Shown here: one piece after another, positions 1-8,546 of the stretch
How positions within the stretch are numbered: the first letter of the stretch is position 1
How the letters are laid out: every line of letters begins with the position of its first letter
Source of the DNA: Candidatus Cloacimonadota bacterium
GTDB taxonomy: Bacteria; Cloacimonadota; Cloacimonadia; Cloacimonadales; TCS61
Direction: 5' to 3'
Assembly: GCA_030592835.1 (NCBI GenBank)
Contig: JAUVIJ010000011.1
Location: 1-17,731, forward strand
Length of the DNA stretch: 17,731 bases
Program-made: the position numbers and the translations under genes
The notes under the pieces: model-generated
The model's input: only the letters and a program-made list of their open reading frames with translations
Told to the model about the DNA's origin: nothing
The model's database searches: none

Positions 1-339
1 CAGATCTTTTAATTTTCTGTTTATAAAACCAATATCAAAACCGCAGTTATGACAGATCACGACATCTTTATCGAGAAATTTTAGAAGTTGTTCCAGAGCT
101 TCCTTCTGATCCACACCCGAGTTTAATTGTTCATCTGAAATCTTGGTTAGAGCTTTGATAAATTGAGGGACTTTACCACAGGGTTTCACAAATAATGAAA
201 GCTCTTCAGATTGTTTATAATCCCTGAATCTTATTGCTCCAATCTCGATGATTTCATTCTTCTTGAAATCTAATCCGGTTGTTTCTATATCCAGTACTGT
301 AAAATCCGAGATCAGGTTTGTATTGTTATTAACTTGCAT
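1..339 (-). CDS. DnaQ-like 3'-5' exonuclease domain protein (C-terminus outside window)
   Basis: Only the first 113 residues are inside the window; the gene continues past position 1. It starts at an ATG (339-337) and translates as a DEDD-type exonuclease domain. Exo I is VLDIETTGL, with D17 and E19 as the expected metal ligands, followed by the usual EIIEIGAIRF strand. Exo II is the ICHNCGFDIGF stretch, with D102. Exo III would lie beyond the edge. Such domains proofread DNA synthesis as the epsilon subunit of DNA polymerase III. They also occur fused to DinG-type helicases, PolC or GIY-YIG nucleases, so the full product cannot be named. The start lies 7 bp after the stop of the sigma-54 regulator and has no clear Shine-Dalgarno of its own, which suggests co-transcription and possibly coupled translation. 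The family call is firm; the exact protein is not. Confidence 0.85.
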   Translation of the reverse strand, partial: MQVNNNTNLISDFTVLDIETTGLDFKKNEIIEIGAIRFRDYKQSEELSLFVKPCGKVPQFIKALTKISDEQLNSGVDQKEALEQLLKFLDKDVVICHNCGFDIGFINRKLKDL

Positions 340-346
340 TAGAAGA

Positions 347-3300
347 TTATTTTTCTAATTTATAACGTTGAATTTTTTTGATCAGACCCTGACGGCTGAG
401 CCCAAGTTCTTTTGCTGTTTTAGTCTGATTCCAGTTAAATTCCTGAAGCGCTCTGATGATCATCTGTTTTTCCAGTTGTTCAACAGCATCCTTCAGACTT
501 TTTTTCTCCAGCAGATTAATCGTTTCGGTATTTTCCCGAAATCGAAAGATCTCTTCCGAAAAATCTGCAGATTTGATATATGAATCTACATCAGCTAAAG
601 TAACAGCCCTTTCTATCTCATTTTCGAGTTGTCGAATATTACCCGGCCAATCATAATTACTCAGATATTTCATAGCTTCTTCTGTAATACCATTAATCTT
701 TTTATCGATCCTGTTACAATATTTGTCTAGAAAGTGAACAGCCAGCAGGGGAATATCCGATTTTCTCTCTTTCAGGGAGGGAACTTCGATCTTGATCACA
801 TTCAAACGATAAAACAGGTCGAGTCTGAAATCTCCCTTTTCCACTCTGTTTTTTAAGGATACATTTGTAGCACATATTACCCGAACATCGACATTTTCAA
901 TTCTGGTCGAACCCACACGCTTGATCTCGCCTGCCTGGAGAAAACGCAATAACTTAGCCTGAGTAGAAAGGCTTATATCAGCGATTTCATCGAGGAAAAA
1001 GGTACCTCCATTTGCGATTTCAAATAGACCTTTTTTATCATGAGTAGCACCGGTAAAGGATCCCTTGACGTGTCCGAATAACTCGCTTTCAAGAAGTGTC
1101 TCCGGTAAAGCGCCGCAATATTGAGCGACAAATTTCTTGTTGCGGCGATTGCTGTTAAAATGGATTGCCCTGGCGACCAATTCCTTACCTGTTCCGCTTT
1201 CACCCTCCAGAAGTATTGTTGTCGGGGTATCTTTTATTTTATCTATAATCGAAAATATCTCCTGGATCTTGGGACTTTTTCCGATTATATTGGCAAAGGT
1301 ACTTGTGGCAGATAGTTCTTCTCTGATCACCTCATGTGCTTTTTGCAGATTGGAATAGGAAATATTCTCGACGATAACAATGATCTGGTTGCATAAAGCA
1401 TTAAGCAGATTGTACATTCGTTCCGTGAAATAATGAGAACCGTGTTTGGTAAATAGACAGATTACACCTTTTCTTTCATTTCTTACACTGAGTGGAAAGG
1501 AGAGAATATTATTATATTCGGGAGCAAAATGAGGTTGTTTATAATTGAAACTTTTGTTTTCATCATAGGTTGTCTGAATATTTTTCATTAAAGCCGGAAA
1601 ATCTTCATCCGTATTGCTTAAATTATTCAGAATCAAATATTCCCAGGAATCCTTAACAAGATGATTTGGGTACAGACAGAAAATTCCACCCTCAGCTTCG
1701 GAAAAATCCGTCATGCGATCGAGAGCGTTTTCCAACAGAACATCGAAATCGTTGATTTCATTGAGACCCTGGGTGATTTCATAAAATTTATTGAGCAGAT
1801 TTTCCTGAAGTTTCGATTCGTTTAATTCGGCTGCATATTTTTTTTTGATCTTCTGAATGAAAATGTCATTTTTCTCTAAAAACTTAATTGCTCCAAAACT
1901 TTTGATTATTTTCTTGTTCTCATTCAGGATCTGTAGCGCCTGCTCCCATTCTTCCCCGGCAAACAAATGAGATGCTAATTCATAGTTAGCCAGAGCAAGA
2001 TCGAAATTATTATTGGATTTTACAAATTTTTCGATCGCTTGTTTGAGAAATTTACGGGCAGCATCCGAATCACTCTTTTCCAATAAAGACCGAAAAAAGA
2101 AACATTTACCGATCTGATAATCATTACTGAGCTCTTCAGCTATTTTCTCTGCTATATCCAGATAATAATTTGCACTTTCGTAGTTCCGGGTCTCAATAAA
2201 ATAATATGCCTGTTTCTGGGCACCTTCGACTACTTTGTCCTTTGCATTGAGATTCTTGAAGAAATCATAACTTTCTACCAGGTATCCATAGGCATCCTTA
2301 AATTTGTGCAGAGCTGTTAGAACACTTCCTAGATTACCGAACAATTCTGCTTTCAAAAAATCATCTGAGAACTTGGGGAGAAGTTCTTCACTTTTGGAAT
2401 AACATTCAAATGCCATCATGAATTCACTGCGCTTTTCGTATAGTTCACCCAGGTTATTATAAGATTTGCAGATTCCCTCACTGAAATTATGTTCTTCCGA
2501 TTTTTTAATTGCCCTTTCGTAGAAATCCCGGGCTTTATACCAGTCCCCAGATTTAAAATTGAGAGCTCCCAGATTATTTAGAGCCGCTATGACATTTCGA
2601 TAAAGGTTATATTTTAATGCAAGTTCAAGAAGTTTATTGAAAGCTTCTTCCGCCTCCTTATATTTTCCATTATCCATATAGGTAACACCGATATTGATAT
2701 ATATAGTCGATATCACATCACGATCACCCAGCAGTTTCTGTATTTTCAAGGCTTCATTAAGATAATGCAAGGATCTTTCGTAGTCACTTTTATCCTCAAA
2801 TAAGTAACCAAGATTGCTGTAGCAACCGGAAATACCGCTAAGGCTGAAACACTTTTTCTCAAACTCCAAGCTTTTTAAAAAATAACTTTCGGTTTTATCC
2901 CATCCGCCCTGCAGCATGGTTAAACCACCAAGGTTATTATTGATCGCAGCCAATCCCTTATAATCATTTATTTCACGGAACAGTTTCTCAGCTTCCAAAA
3001 ATTCAGACTCGGCTTTGGTCCAATCATTAGAATAATAATAGATCAATCCTTTAATTTTTCTGAGTTTGGCTTTTATTTCATACCTTGTGCGTTCATCATC
3101 TATCCGGTTGGAATTTTGATTCGCACTATCTGTAATTGATATTGCTTCTTCAAAATCTTCCATATCCATCATGATCTCAGCTTTTAGAAGTAGTATCCTG
3201 CATTTCATTACCTGGTCTATGGATTCAGGAGAATATTTTCTTATAATTTCCAGTGCAAAATTGGCAGAATTGATTGACAACAGATTCTCAGCCAGACTGT

Positions 3301-4591
3301 AAATGATATTTTCAGCGGGAAGGGAATTTTCCATACAGATCTTCAACGCCTTTCTCAGAGTTTCTGTTGCTGTTTCGGGATCGCCACTCATTTTATAGGA
3401 TTGCCCTAATTTTTCAAGAACCTGAACCTTGAGATCAGTTGAAAGAGGTTTCTCAAGAAGTAGTTTATAAATAACTATCAATGCATCAAAATCTTTGATG
3501 CTATTAAGGTAGTGAATTTTTTTATTGATCAATTGTACATTGGCTTCAATCAGAAAAATTTTCAAACATTCCGACGAAGTGTTTTTCTTATCCGATATAA
3601 CCGGAGTATATAAAGCCTTCTGTTTTGCCTTTGACAAGCTGTTAAAGGATTCCTTTGCAGCAGAAACTTTGATCACAAAATAATTACCACCATATTCGAA
3701 AATCAGTTTTTTATTCTTCAGTGTTTCAATATCTTTCTTGAAGGTTTTTGTATTTATTATATCATTTAATCTGTCTGTTTCCGTATCCAGGAGTAATATC
3801 GTAAATATAAGTCGTTTTTGTTCTTCACTGAGTTCCTTGATTTCCCGCTTATATATGGATTCTATTGTGACCTGTTTTTCCAGAGGTGAGGCGAAATCAA
3901 GCTCTTCTTTTTCCCTGAAATATCTGTTGAATAGATACCCGATAATGAAAAGATCTCCTTGAGATATTTTGTAGACCATTTCACTTTCAACTATGAACTC
4001 GGATTTGCTGTTCTCATGAAAAGATTTCAGCATCTGACGGATATCGTTCTTGTCCGGATATTCCAACTTGATCTTTTCCGAAAAAGTAAAAGATTCCTCT
4101 CCGGAGAAAATGACAAAAGATAGTTTTTCCTTTGTAAAATACTGTACTAAATAATGGATAAAATCAAGACAATATTCATCAAGATAATAACTTTCATAGA
4201 TCAGAATTTTCTTGGTTAGAAAAAGATTATCACGTTCCAGCCTGGTTGTGAGAAAATAGAAAAAATCAAAACGATTATCAGAAAGTCCCAGTTTTTTCCC
4301 TTCCTCAACAATATTATCGAATTCAGTACCCTCTACTCCGGTAAGCAGTTTCACAATATCTCGGAGTTGATTATATCTGTATACATGAGGAATATAAACC
4401 CTGTGATCTATTTTTGAATCAGTAAGAAATTTTATAATTCGGTTGAATATCAAGAATTGTCCAGAACCTCTGCGCCCATATATTTCTACGATGTTACTTT
4501 CCGCAGTTTCTAATTTCTGCACTATCTCATTTATCATGGCAGAGTTTTTGGTTATGTAATCAGTTAAAATTTCTTCTGTTGTTTTACTCAT
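347..4591 (-). CDS. Sigma-54-dependent transcriptional activator with STAND-like NTPase, TPR array and GAF domain
   Basis: This is a 1414-residue one-protein sensor-regulator. Residues about 20-360 resemble the NTPase part of STAND/AAA regulators, but the P-loop reads GRRGSGQ (39-45) with Gln where Lys is expected, and the Walker B-like strand is ILIYESYYLD (129-138) without the usual acidic pair. Residues about 370-905 form roughly eleven tetratricopeptide repeats (for example NNLGGLTMLQGGWDKTESYF), a likely ligand or protein-binding superhelix. A GAF-type domain follows (about 935-1090). The sigma-54 AAA+ module then has Walker A GESGTGKE (1130-1137), the sigma-54-contacting loop as GSFTGA (1177-1182), Walker B FFLDE (1198-1202), and later DLFYRLNV and WPGNIRQLEN. 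A Fis-type helix-turn-helix (about 1375-1411) ends the protein. It should bind upstream DNA and drive sigma-54 polymerase open-complex formation. The ATG is preceded by a good AGAGGAAAT site. There is no receiver domain, so input probably comes through the N-terminal half. Signal and targets are unknown. Confidence 0.93.
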   Translation of the reverse strand: MSKTTEEILTDYITKNSAMINEIVQKLETAESNIVEIYGRRGSGQFLIFNRIIKFLTDSKIDHRVYIPHVYRYNQLRDIVKLLTGVEGTEFDNIVEEGKKLGLSDNRFDFFYFLTTRLERDNLFLTKKILIYESYYLDEYCLDFIHYLVQYFTKEKLSFVIFSGEESFTFSEKIKLEYPDKNDIRQMLKSFHENSKSEFIVESEMVYKISQGDLFIIGYLFNRYFREKEELDFASPLEKQVTIESIYKREIKELSEEQKRLIFTILLLDTETDRLNDIINTKTFKKDIETLKNKKLIFEYGGNYFVIKVSAAKESFNSLSKAKQKALYTPVISDKKNTSSECLKIFLIEANVQLINKKIHYLNSIKDFDALIVIYKLLLEKPLSTDLKVQVLEKLGQSYKMSGDPETATETLRKALKICMENSLPAENIIYSLAENLLSINSANFALEIIRKYSPESIDQVMKCRILLLKAEIMMDMEDFEEAISITDSANQNSNRIDDERTRYEIKAKLRKIKGLIYYYSNDWTKAESEFLEAEKLFREINDYKGLAAINNNLGGLTMLQGGWDKTESYFLKSLEFEKKCFSLSGISGCYSNLGYLFEDKSDYERSLHYLNEALKIQKLLGDRDVISTIYINIGVTYMDNGKYKEAEEAFNKLLELALKYNLYRNVIAALNNLGALNFKSGDWYKARDFYERAIKKSEEHNFSEGICKSYNNLGELYEKRSEFMMAFECYSKSEELLPKFSDDFLKAELFGNLGSVLTALHKFKDAYGYLVESYDFFKNLNAKDKVVEGAQKQAYYFIETRNYESANYYLDIAEKIAEELSNDYQIGKCFFFRSLLEKSDSDAARKFLKQAIEKFVKSNNNFDLALANYELASHLFAGEEWEQALQILNENKKIIKSFGAIKFLEKNDIFIQKIKKKYAAELNESKLQENLLNKFYEITQGLNEINDFDVLLENALDRMTDFSEAEGGIFCLYPNHLVKDSWEYLILNNLSNTDEDFPALMKNIQTTYDENKSFNYKQPHFAPEYNNILSFPLSVRNERKGVICLFTKHGSHYFTERMYNLLNALCNQIIVIVENISYSNLQKAHEVIREELSATSTFANIIGKSPKIQEIFSIIDKIKDTPTTILLEGESGTGKELVARAIHFNSNRRNKKFVAQYCGALPETLLESELFGHVKGSFTGATHDKKGLFEIANGGTFFLDEIADISLSTQAKLLRFLQAGEIKRVGSTRIENVDVRVICATNVSLKNRVEKGDFRLDLFYRLNVIKIEVPSLKERKSDIPLLAVHFLDKYCNRIDKKINGITEEAMKYLSNYDWPGNIRQLENEIERAVTLADVDSYIKSADFSEEIFRFRENTETINLLEKKSLKDAVEQLEKQMIIRALQEFNWNQTKTAKELGLSRQGLIKKIQRYKLEK

Positions 4592-4596
4592 TATTT

Positions 4597-4602
4597 CCTC
4601 TT
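4597..4602 (-). promoter_or_regulatory. Ribosome binding site of the sigma-54 regulator gene
   Basis: On the minus strand AAGAGGAAATA precedes the ATG at 4591. The GAGG core sits at a normal distance and supports this start over later Met codons. Confidence 0.7.
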
Positions 4603-4619
4603 ACCTTTGGAATAAACGA

Positions 4620-4648
4620 ATTTTTTTAGTCGGAGAAATTTTTGTCAA
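4620..4648 (-). promoter_or_regulatory. Candidate sigma-70 promoter for the regulator gene
   Basis: On the minus strand a perfect -35 hexamer TTGACA (4648-4643) is followed after 17 bp by AAAAAT (4625-4620), which matches four of six bases of TATAAT. Transcription would begin near 4613, giving a short leader of about 20 nt before the ATG at 4591. The site lies in the 130 bp gap after the glycosyltransferase gene, so the regulator and the exonuclease gene can form their own transcription unit. The -10 is weak and activation may be needed. No sigma-54 -24/-12 element is visible here. Confidence 0.5.
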
Positions 4649-4659
4649 CTTTGTTTTTG

Positions 4660-4680
4660 CTTGTAAATAACATTTACAAG
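4660..4680. repeat. Perfect inverted repeat next to the regulator promoter (operator candidate)
   Basis: Two 9 bp arms, CTTGTAAAT (4660-4668) and ATTTACAAG (4672-4680), are exact reverse complements separated by 3 bp. The element ends 11 bp upstream of the candidate -35 box. Neither strand has a run of T after the stem, so it does not look like an intrinsic terminator for the preceding glycosyltransferase gene. Position and symmetry fit a site for a dimeric DNA-binding protein; autoregulation by the adjacent gene product is possible but unproven. Confidence 0.55.
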
Positions 4681-4721
4681 GAAGGGTTATCCGAATTGTT
4701 TACTAATCAGTTTTCAGAGGT

Positions 4722-5720
4722 TCAGGTTATCCTGAGAATATTCTTCAGACTTTGCTTTATTTGATCCGGTTTTATTTCCAGCATGCAGCGAAAATGATTC
4801 CGAGGGCATTTGCTGTTGCCATGCAAACTGCATGGTTGACATTTAATATCAGTCTTGAGAATGACGGCTTTATCATTCTGAGGAGAAAAGCCCAGTAAGG
4901 GGTGAGTAGCCCCGAAGATAACGATCTGTTTTAATCCTAATCCTGCTGCGATATGCATGGGTCCTGTATCTCCGGAGATTATAACATCTAAGCAGTTCAT
5001 AAAGTTTACCAATTTTTTCAGATCCAGAATTCCGCAGAAATTGATAACTTTATGATCTGTATTTTCTACTATTTCTAATCCCTGAATCTTATCATTTTCA
5101 GAACCCAGGATCAGGAACTGACAATTCCATTCATCAGGTATGGAATTTATGAATCTACAATAACTTTTCACCGGATACTGTTTAGTCCGATGCAAGGCTC
5201 CCGGAAAAATACCTATTAGATTAGCTGTTCTATCGATCTTTTTTTCTTTGAATAGATCGTCGATATCTTCATCCAGGAAAGGAAAGGTTTTAAGTTTTGG
5301 TTTAATATTTTTGTAGGATAACTCGATTTTTTTCAGGGTTTTCAAATAGAGGTTGGTAGTACTTTCGTTAGGAGTCTTTATTAATTTTTTCGTGATCAAC
5401 CAGCGATAACAATGTCTCTTATTATAAGTTATGGTTTTCTTCGATCTCAAACAAGTTTTGATTACCAGGCTGTTAAATTTCCTGTGTAGATCAATGATTA
5501 GATCGTATTTATGTTTTTTAAGCTTGTTCAGCAGAGCTTTTTTATTCTCCCAATTATGAATCTGATCGACATCCCTGAAGGCTTCTACAATACTTCTGTA
5601 GGGCTTTTTCGTCAGATATTCAATGCTAGACTGGGGGTAATGATTTCTCAGAACCTGAACAACAGGTTGAGTTAATACAATATCACCGAGTGAGCTAAGT
5701 CGGATCAGAAGAATTCGCAC
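4722..5720 (-). CDS. Glycosyltransferase family 9 (heptosyltransferase-like)
   Basis: The 332-residue product belongs to the family of ADP-heptose:LPS heptosyltransferases, which transfer heptose to the lipopolysaccharide inner core at the cytoplasmic face of the inner membrane. The start MRILLIRLSSLGDIV is the typical N-terminal strand and turn of this GT-B fold. IGIFPGALHRTKQYP is the loop opening the second domain, and D251-TGPMHIAAGLG is the conserved nucleotide-sugar binding motif. A Cys-rich C-terminal stretch (CQPC, SKCP, FRCM) is common in the family. Length is normal (about 330-350). The start codon is GTG, supported by AAAGGA 7 nt upstream. It follows alaS by 28 bp and is probably co-transcribed with it; no other LPS gene is present. 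Which sugar and acceptor it uses cannot be read from sequence, so I do not assign WaaC, WaaF or WaaQ. Confidence 0.88.
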   Translation of the reverse strand: MRILLIRLSSLGDIVLTQPVVQVLRNHYPQSSIEYLTKKPYRSIVEAFRDVDQIHNWENKKALLNKLKKHKYDLIIDLHRKFNSLVIKTCLRSKKTITYNKRHCYRWLITKKLIKTPNESTTNLYLKTLKKIELSYKNIKPKLKTFPFLDEDIDDLFKEKKIDRTANLIGIFPGALHRTKQYPVKSYCRFINSIPDEWNCQFLILGSENDKIQGLEIVENTDHKVINFCGILDLKKLVNFMNCLDVIISGDTGPMHIAAGLGLKQIVIFGATHPLLGFSPQNDKAVILKTDIKCQPCSLHGNSKCPRNHFRCMLEIKPDQIKQSLKNILRIT

Positions 5721-5727
5721 CCTATTA

Positions 5728-5733
5728 TCCTTT
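5728..5733 (-). promoter_or_regulatory. Ribosome binding site deciding the GTG start of the glycosyltransferase
   Basis: AAAGGA on the minus strand lies 7 nt before GTG at 5720. The only nearby upstream ATG opens a three-codon frame ending in TAA, so GTG is the sensible start. Confidence 0.6.
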
Positions 5734-5748
5734 CATGATTACTTCTGT

Positions 5749-8409
5749 TTATTTTTTCTTATCCATATCGATAACGATTTTTTTAACAGCTTTCAGGGCA
5801 TCCTTGACCTTATCTTTATTCCTGCCGCCGGCCATTGCCATATCAGCTCTTCCTCCACCGCTCCCATCGACAATCTTAGCCACTTCCCCAATTATTTTAC
5901 CTGCATGGAAACGACCGACCAAATCTTTACTTACAACCGCAATCAATGAAACTTTGTCTTCAAAAATTGAAACCATTACAGCAATCCCGGAACCTAATTT
6001 ATGTCTTAAATTATCACCGAGAAGCCTCATTTCTTCCGGTTTTGACAACTTTACTTTTGCTACTACCAGTTTAATTCCATTAACGAGAGGAGCTTTGCCT
6101 ATAATTTCTTCCAGAATACTGCCAGCAGATTTCATTTTGTAGGTTTTCAATTGAACATGCATTTTCTTATTATCGGCAAGAAGTCTATTCAGTCTTTCCA
6201 TCATGGATTGACGGGGAGCATTCAGATATCGGGAAACTTCATCGATCTCATGTTCCAGAAGATTAACATATTTCTCCGATCTTTCTCCTGTTATTGCTTC
6301 GATCCTGCGTACTCCTGCAGCAATGGATGATTCACCGGTTATCTTAAAAAGACCGATCTCACCGGTAAAACTTACATGAGTACCTCCACAGAGTTCCTTT
6401 GAGAAGTCTTGTACACTTACAACCCGGACATACTCGCCGTATTTCTCGCCAAACAGAGCAACTGCTCCTTCTTCTCTAGCCATTTCGATTGTTTTGATCT
6501 CGGTTCGTACTGTTAAGCATTCCCGTATTACTCGATTTACAATTCTTTCTACGGTCTTGATTTCTCTCTCCTTTACCTGCTTGTAATGAGTGAAATCAAA
6601 ACGTAAATGCTCCGGATTAACCAGTGATCCTTTCTGCTGGATGTGTTCTCCCAATACTTCCTTCAATGCTTTATGCAGCAAATGGGTCGCAGTATGGTTT
6701 CTGGCAATATTTAACCTTGCTTCTTTGTCAATAATCACCGAAACTGGTTTATCGTTGATATCCCCGGATTTCAATTTCCCGATATGAATAAAAACCCCAT
6801 TTACGATTTGAACATCGGTGATCTGGATGTTACAATTATTGTTATATATCCTGCCTTTATCAGCTACCTGACCACCTGATTCAGCATAAAATGGAGTGCG
6901 ATCGAGTACTATACGTACAATGTTTTCATCATTAATACTGTATTTGACGATTCTGGCTATAGTCGAATCTAATTTATAGCCGACAAATTCAAATTTTTCA
7001 GTATCGAGGAATTCTATCCAATCAATTTCTTCTGTTTTCAATTCGAATTTTGCAGCCGCTCGAGCCCGGTCTTTCTGCCCCTTCATCTCTTTTTCAAATT
7101 CATCCTCATTGACTTCTAATCCTCTTTCCTGAGCCATCATCCGGGTAAGATCGAGTGGAAAACCAAAAGTATCATATAACATAAACGCTTCTTTACCGGA
7201 TATTTTGCCTTTTTTTCTACCGTCCACTATCTCCCTGAATTTAGCCAACCCTTTGTCGAGAGTGAGATTGAAACGTTCTTCCTCGGCTTTTATAATTAAT
7301 GTTATGTGAGCCTTTCTTTCTTTTATTTCCTGGTAGTAATCAGACATTTCCTGCACTACGACATCGACAAGCTTGTAAAGAAATGGGGATCTCATATTCA
7401 GGATTCGACCGTGACGGGCAGCTCTTCGAAGAATTCGACGTAGAACATAACCCCTACCCTCATTTGAAGGTATCCCGCCATCGGCTATGGCAAAAGTAAG
7501 AGCTCTGATATGGTCGGCAATTACCCGATGAGATATACCCAGATAATCTCTTAATTCGGAATCCTGCTCAGGAATGGATTTGCTCCGGTATTTTCTTTGA
7601 GGATAGGAAACTCCGGTGATTTCTGTTATACCATCCAATAAAGGGGTGAACAGATCGGTATCATAATTGGTTTCCACGCCCTGCAGAATCTGGCAGATTC
7701 GTTCAAATCCGGCACCGGTATCAACATATTTTTTTTCCAGATTCGCTAGTTTTCCATCTTCTCCCTTATTGAATTGGATAAACACCAGATTCCAGATTTC
7801 TATGAAGCGATGACAATCGCCATTTACACGACAAATATGATCAGGATCATCCTCACAGTTACAGAAACTTTCACCCCGATCATAATGAATTTCAGAACTG
7901 GGTCCGCATGGTCCTGTTGCTGCCATTTCCCAGAAATTATCTTCATCTCCGCTGAATTCTATATGGTTTTCTTCTATATCGGTTTCATTTTTCCAGAGTT
8001 CATAGGCTTCCTGATCACTTTCATGAACCGTAGCATAAAAACGTTCTTTGGGTAATTTCCATATTTCGGTAAGCAACTCCCAAGCCCAGATTATTGCTTC
8101 TTTTTTGTAATAATCTCCAAATGACCAGTTTCCCAGCATTTCGAAAAAAGTGTGGTGATAACCATCTTTCCCGACTTCTTCCAGATCATTATGCTTACCC
8201 CCGGCCCGAATACATTTCTGACTGTTGGCAACACGAAGATATTCCGGTTTACGTAAACCCAGAAAGATCTCTTTAAACTGATTCATCCCGGCATTGGTAA
8301 ACAACAATGTGGGATCATCAATAGGAATTACCGGAGCAGATGGCATCAATTTATGTTTTTTACTCTCAAAAAATTTCAGGAACTGCTCCCTGATAATCTT
8401 ACTCTTCAT
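5749..8409 (-). CDS. alaS: Alanyl-tRNA synthetase
   Basis: This enzyme charges tRNA-Ala with alanine using ATP and edits mischarged Ser/Gly-tRNA. The 886-residue product has the class II catalytic core: FFESKKHKLMPSAPVIP near the N-terminus, LLFTNAGMNQFKEIFLG, motif 2 HHTFFEMLGNWSFGDYY and GPCGPSSEIHYDRG. The editing domain shows HTATH (H572, H576) and CGGTH (C674, H678), the four zinc ligands. The C-Ala/DHHA1 end reads GSGGGRADMAMAGGR. An extra cluster C183-x-C185-x7-C193-x5-C199 lies in the catalytic domain just before FIEIWNLVF. The open frame extends eight codons further to a TTG at 8433, but ATG 8409 matches the family N-terminus and has GGGAG 5 nt upstream. No T-box is visible in the leader. 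The glycosyltransferase gene follows within 28 bp. Confidence 0.98.
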   Translation of the reverse strand: MKSKIIREQFLKFFESKKHKLMPSAPVIPIDDPTLLFTNAGMNQFKEIFLGLRKPEYLRVANSQKCIRAGGKHNDLEEVGKDGYHHTFFEMLGNWSFGDYYKKEAIIWAWELLTEIWKLPKERFYATVHESDQEAYELWKNETDIEENHIEFSGDEDNFWEMAATGPCGPSSEIHYDRGESFCNCEDDPDHICRVNGDCHRFIEIWNLVFIQFNKGEDGKLANLEKKYVDTGAGFERICQILQGVETNYDTDLFTPLLDGITEITGVSYPQRKYRSKSIPEQDSELRDYLGISHRVIADHIRALTFAIADGGIPSNEGRGYVLRRILRRAARHGRILNMRSPFLYKLVDVVVQEMSDYYQEIKERKAHITLIIKAEEERFNLTLDKGLAKFREIVDGRKKGKISGKEAFMLYDTFGFPLDLTRMMAQERGLEVNEDEFEKEMKGQKDRARAAAKFELKTEEIDWIEFLDTEKFEFVGYKLDSTIARIVKYSINDENIVRIVLDRTPFYAESGGQVADKGRIYNNNCNIQITDVQIVNGVFIHIGKLKSGDINDKPVSVIIDKEARLNIARNHTATHLLHKALKEVLGEHIQQKGSLVNPEHLRFDFTHYKQVKEREIKTVERIVNRVIRECLTVRTEIKTIEMAREEGAVALFGEKYGEYVRVVSVQDFSKELCGGTHVSFTGEIGLFKITGESSIAAGVRRIEAITGERSEKYVNLLEHEIDEVSRYLNAPRQSMMERLNRLLADNKKMHVQLKTYKMKSAGSILEEIIGKAPLVNGIKLVVAKVKLSKPEEMRLLGDNLRHKLGSGIAVMVSIFEDKVSLIAVVSKDLVGRFHAGKIIGEVAKIVDGSGGGRADMAMAGGRNKDKVKDALKAVKKIVIDMDKKK

Positions 8410-8414
8410 ACAAA

Positions 8415-8419
8415 CTCCC
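8415..8419 (-). promoter_or_regulatory. Ribosome binding site deciding the alaS start
   Basis: GGGAG on the minus strand, 5 nt before ATG 8409. The upstream TTG at 8433 has no comparable site, so the shorter alaS is preferred. Confidence 0.7.
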
Positions 8420-8480
8420 AGATTATTAGGCAATCTAATTAAAACATATCTTCACTATCCGGAGAAATAAGATCGATACA

Positions 8481-8509
8481 ATTATGATAATTTGTTACAA
8501 AATTGAAAA
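8481..8509 (-). promoter_or_regulatory. Weak candidate promoter for alaS
   Basis: On the minus strand TTTTCA (8509-8504), 17 bp, then CATAAT (8486-8481). The -10 matches five of six consensus bases and the -35 four of six. The surrounding DNA is very A/T-rich, where such matches arise by chance, so this is a suggestion only. Confidence 0.3.
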
Positions 8510-8546
8510 GAAAAAATATGTAAAGAAAAAGATAGTTCTGACTAAA

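Noticed and set aside
4660..4680. Intrinsic terminator for the glycosyltransferase gene
   Set aside because: The stem is A/T-rich and followed on the minus strand by CAAAAACAAAG, not by a T-run.
4592..4721. Sigma-54 (-24/-12) promoter near the regulator
   Set aside because: No TGGCAC-N5-TTGC-like pair is visible here or in the other intergenic gaps, so no local target of the regulator can be named.
5735..6142. Plus-strand open frame of 135 codons
   Set aside because: It lies antisense to the conserved C-terminal part of alaS and encodes no recognisable domain; it is a by-product of alaS codon use.
8410..8433. Eight-codon N-terminal extension of alaS from TTG
   Set aside because: The extension does not resemble AlaS N-termini; ATG 8409 does, and it has a well-spaced GGGAG.
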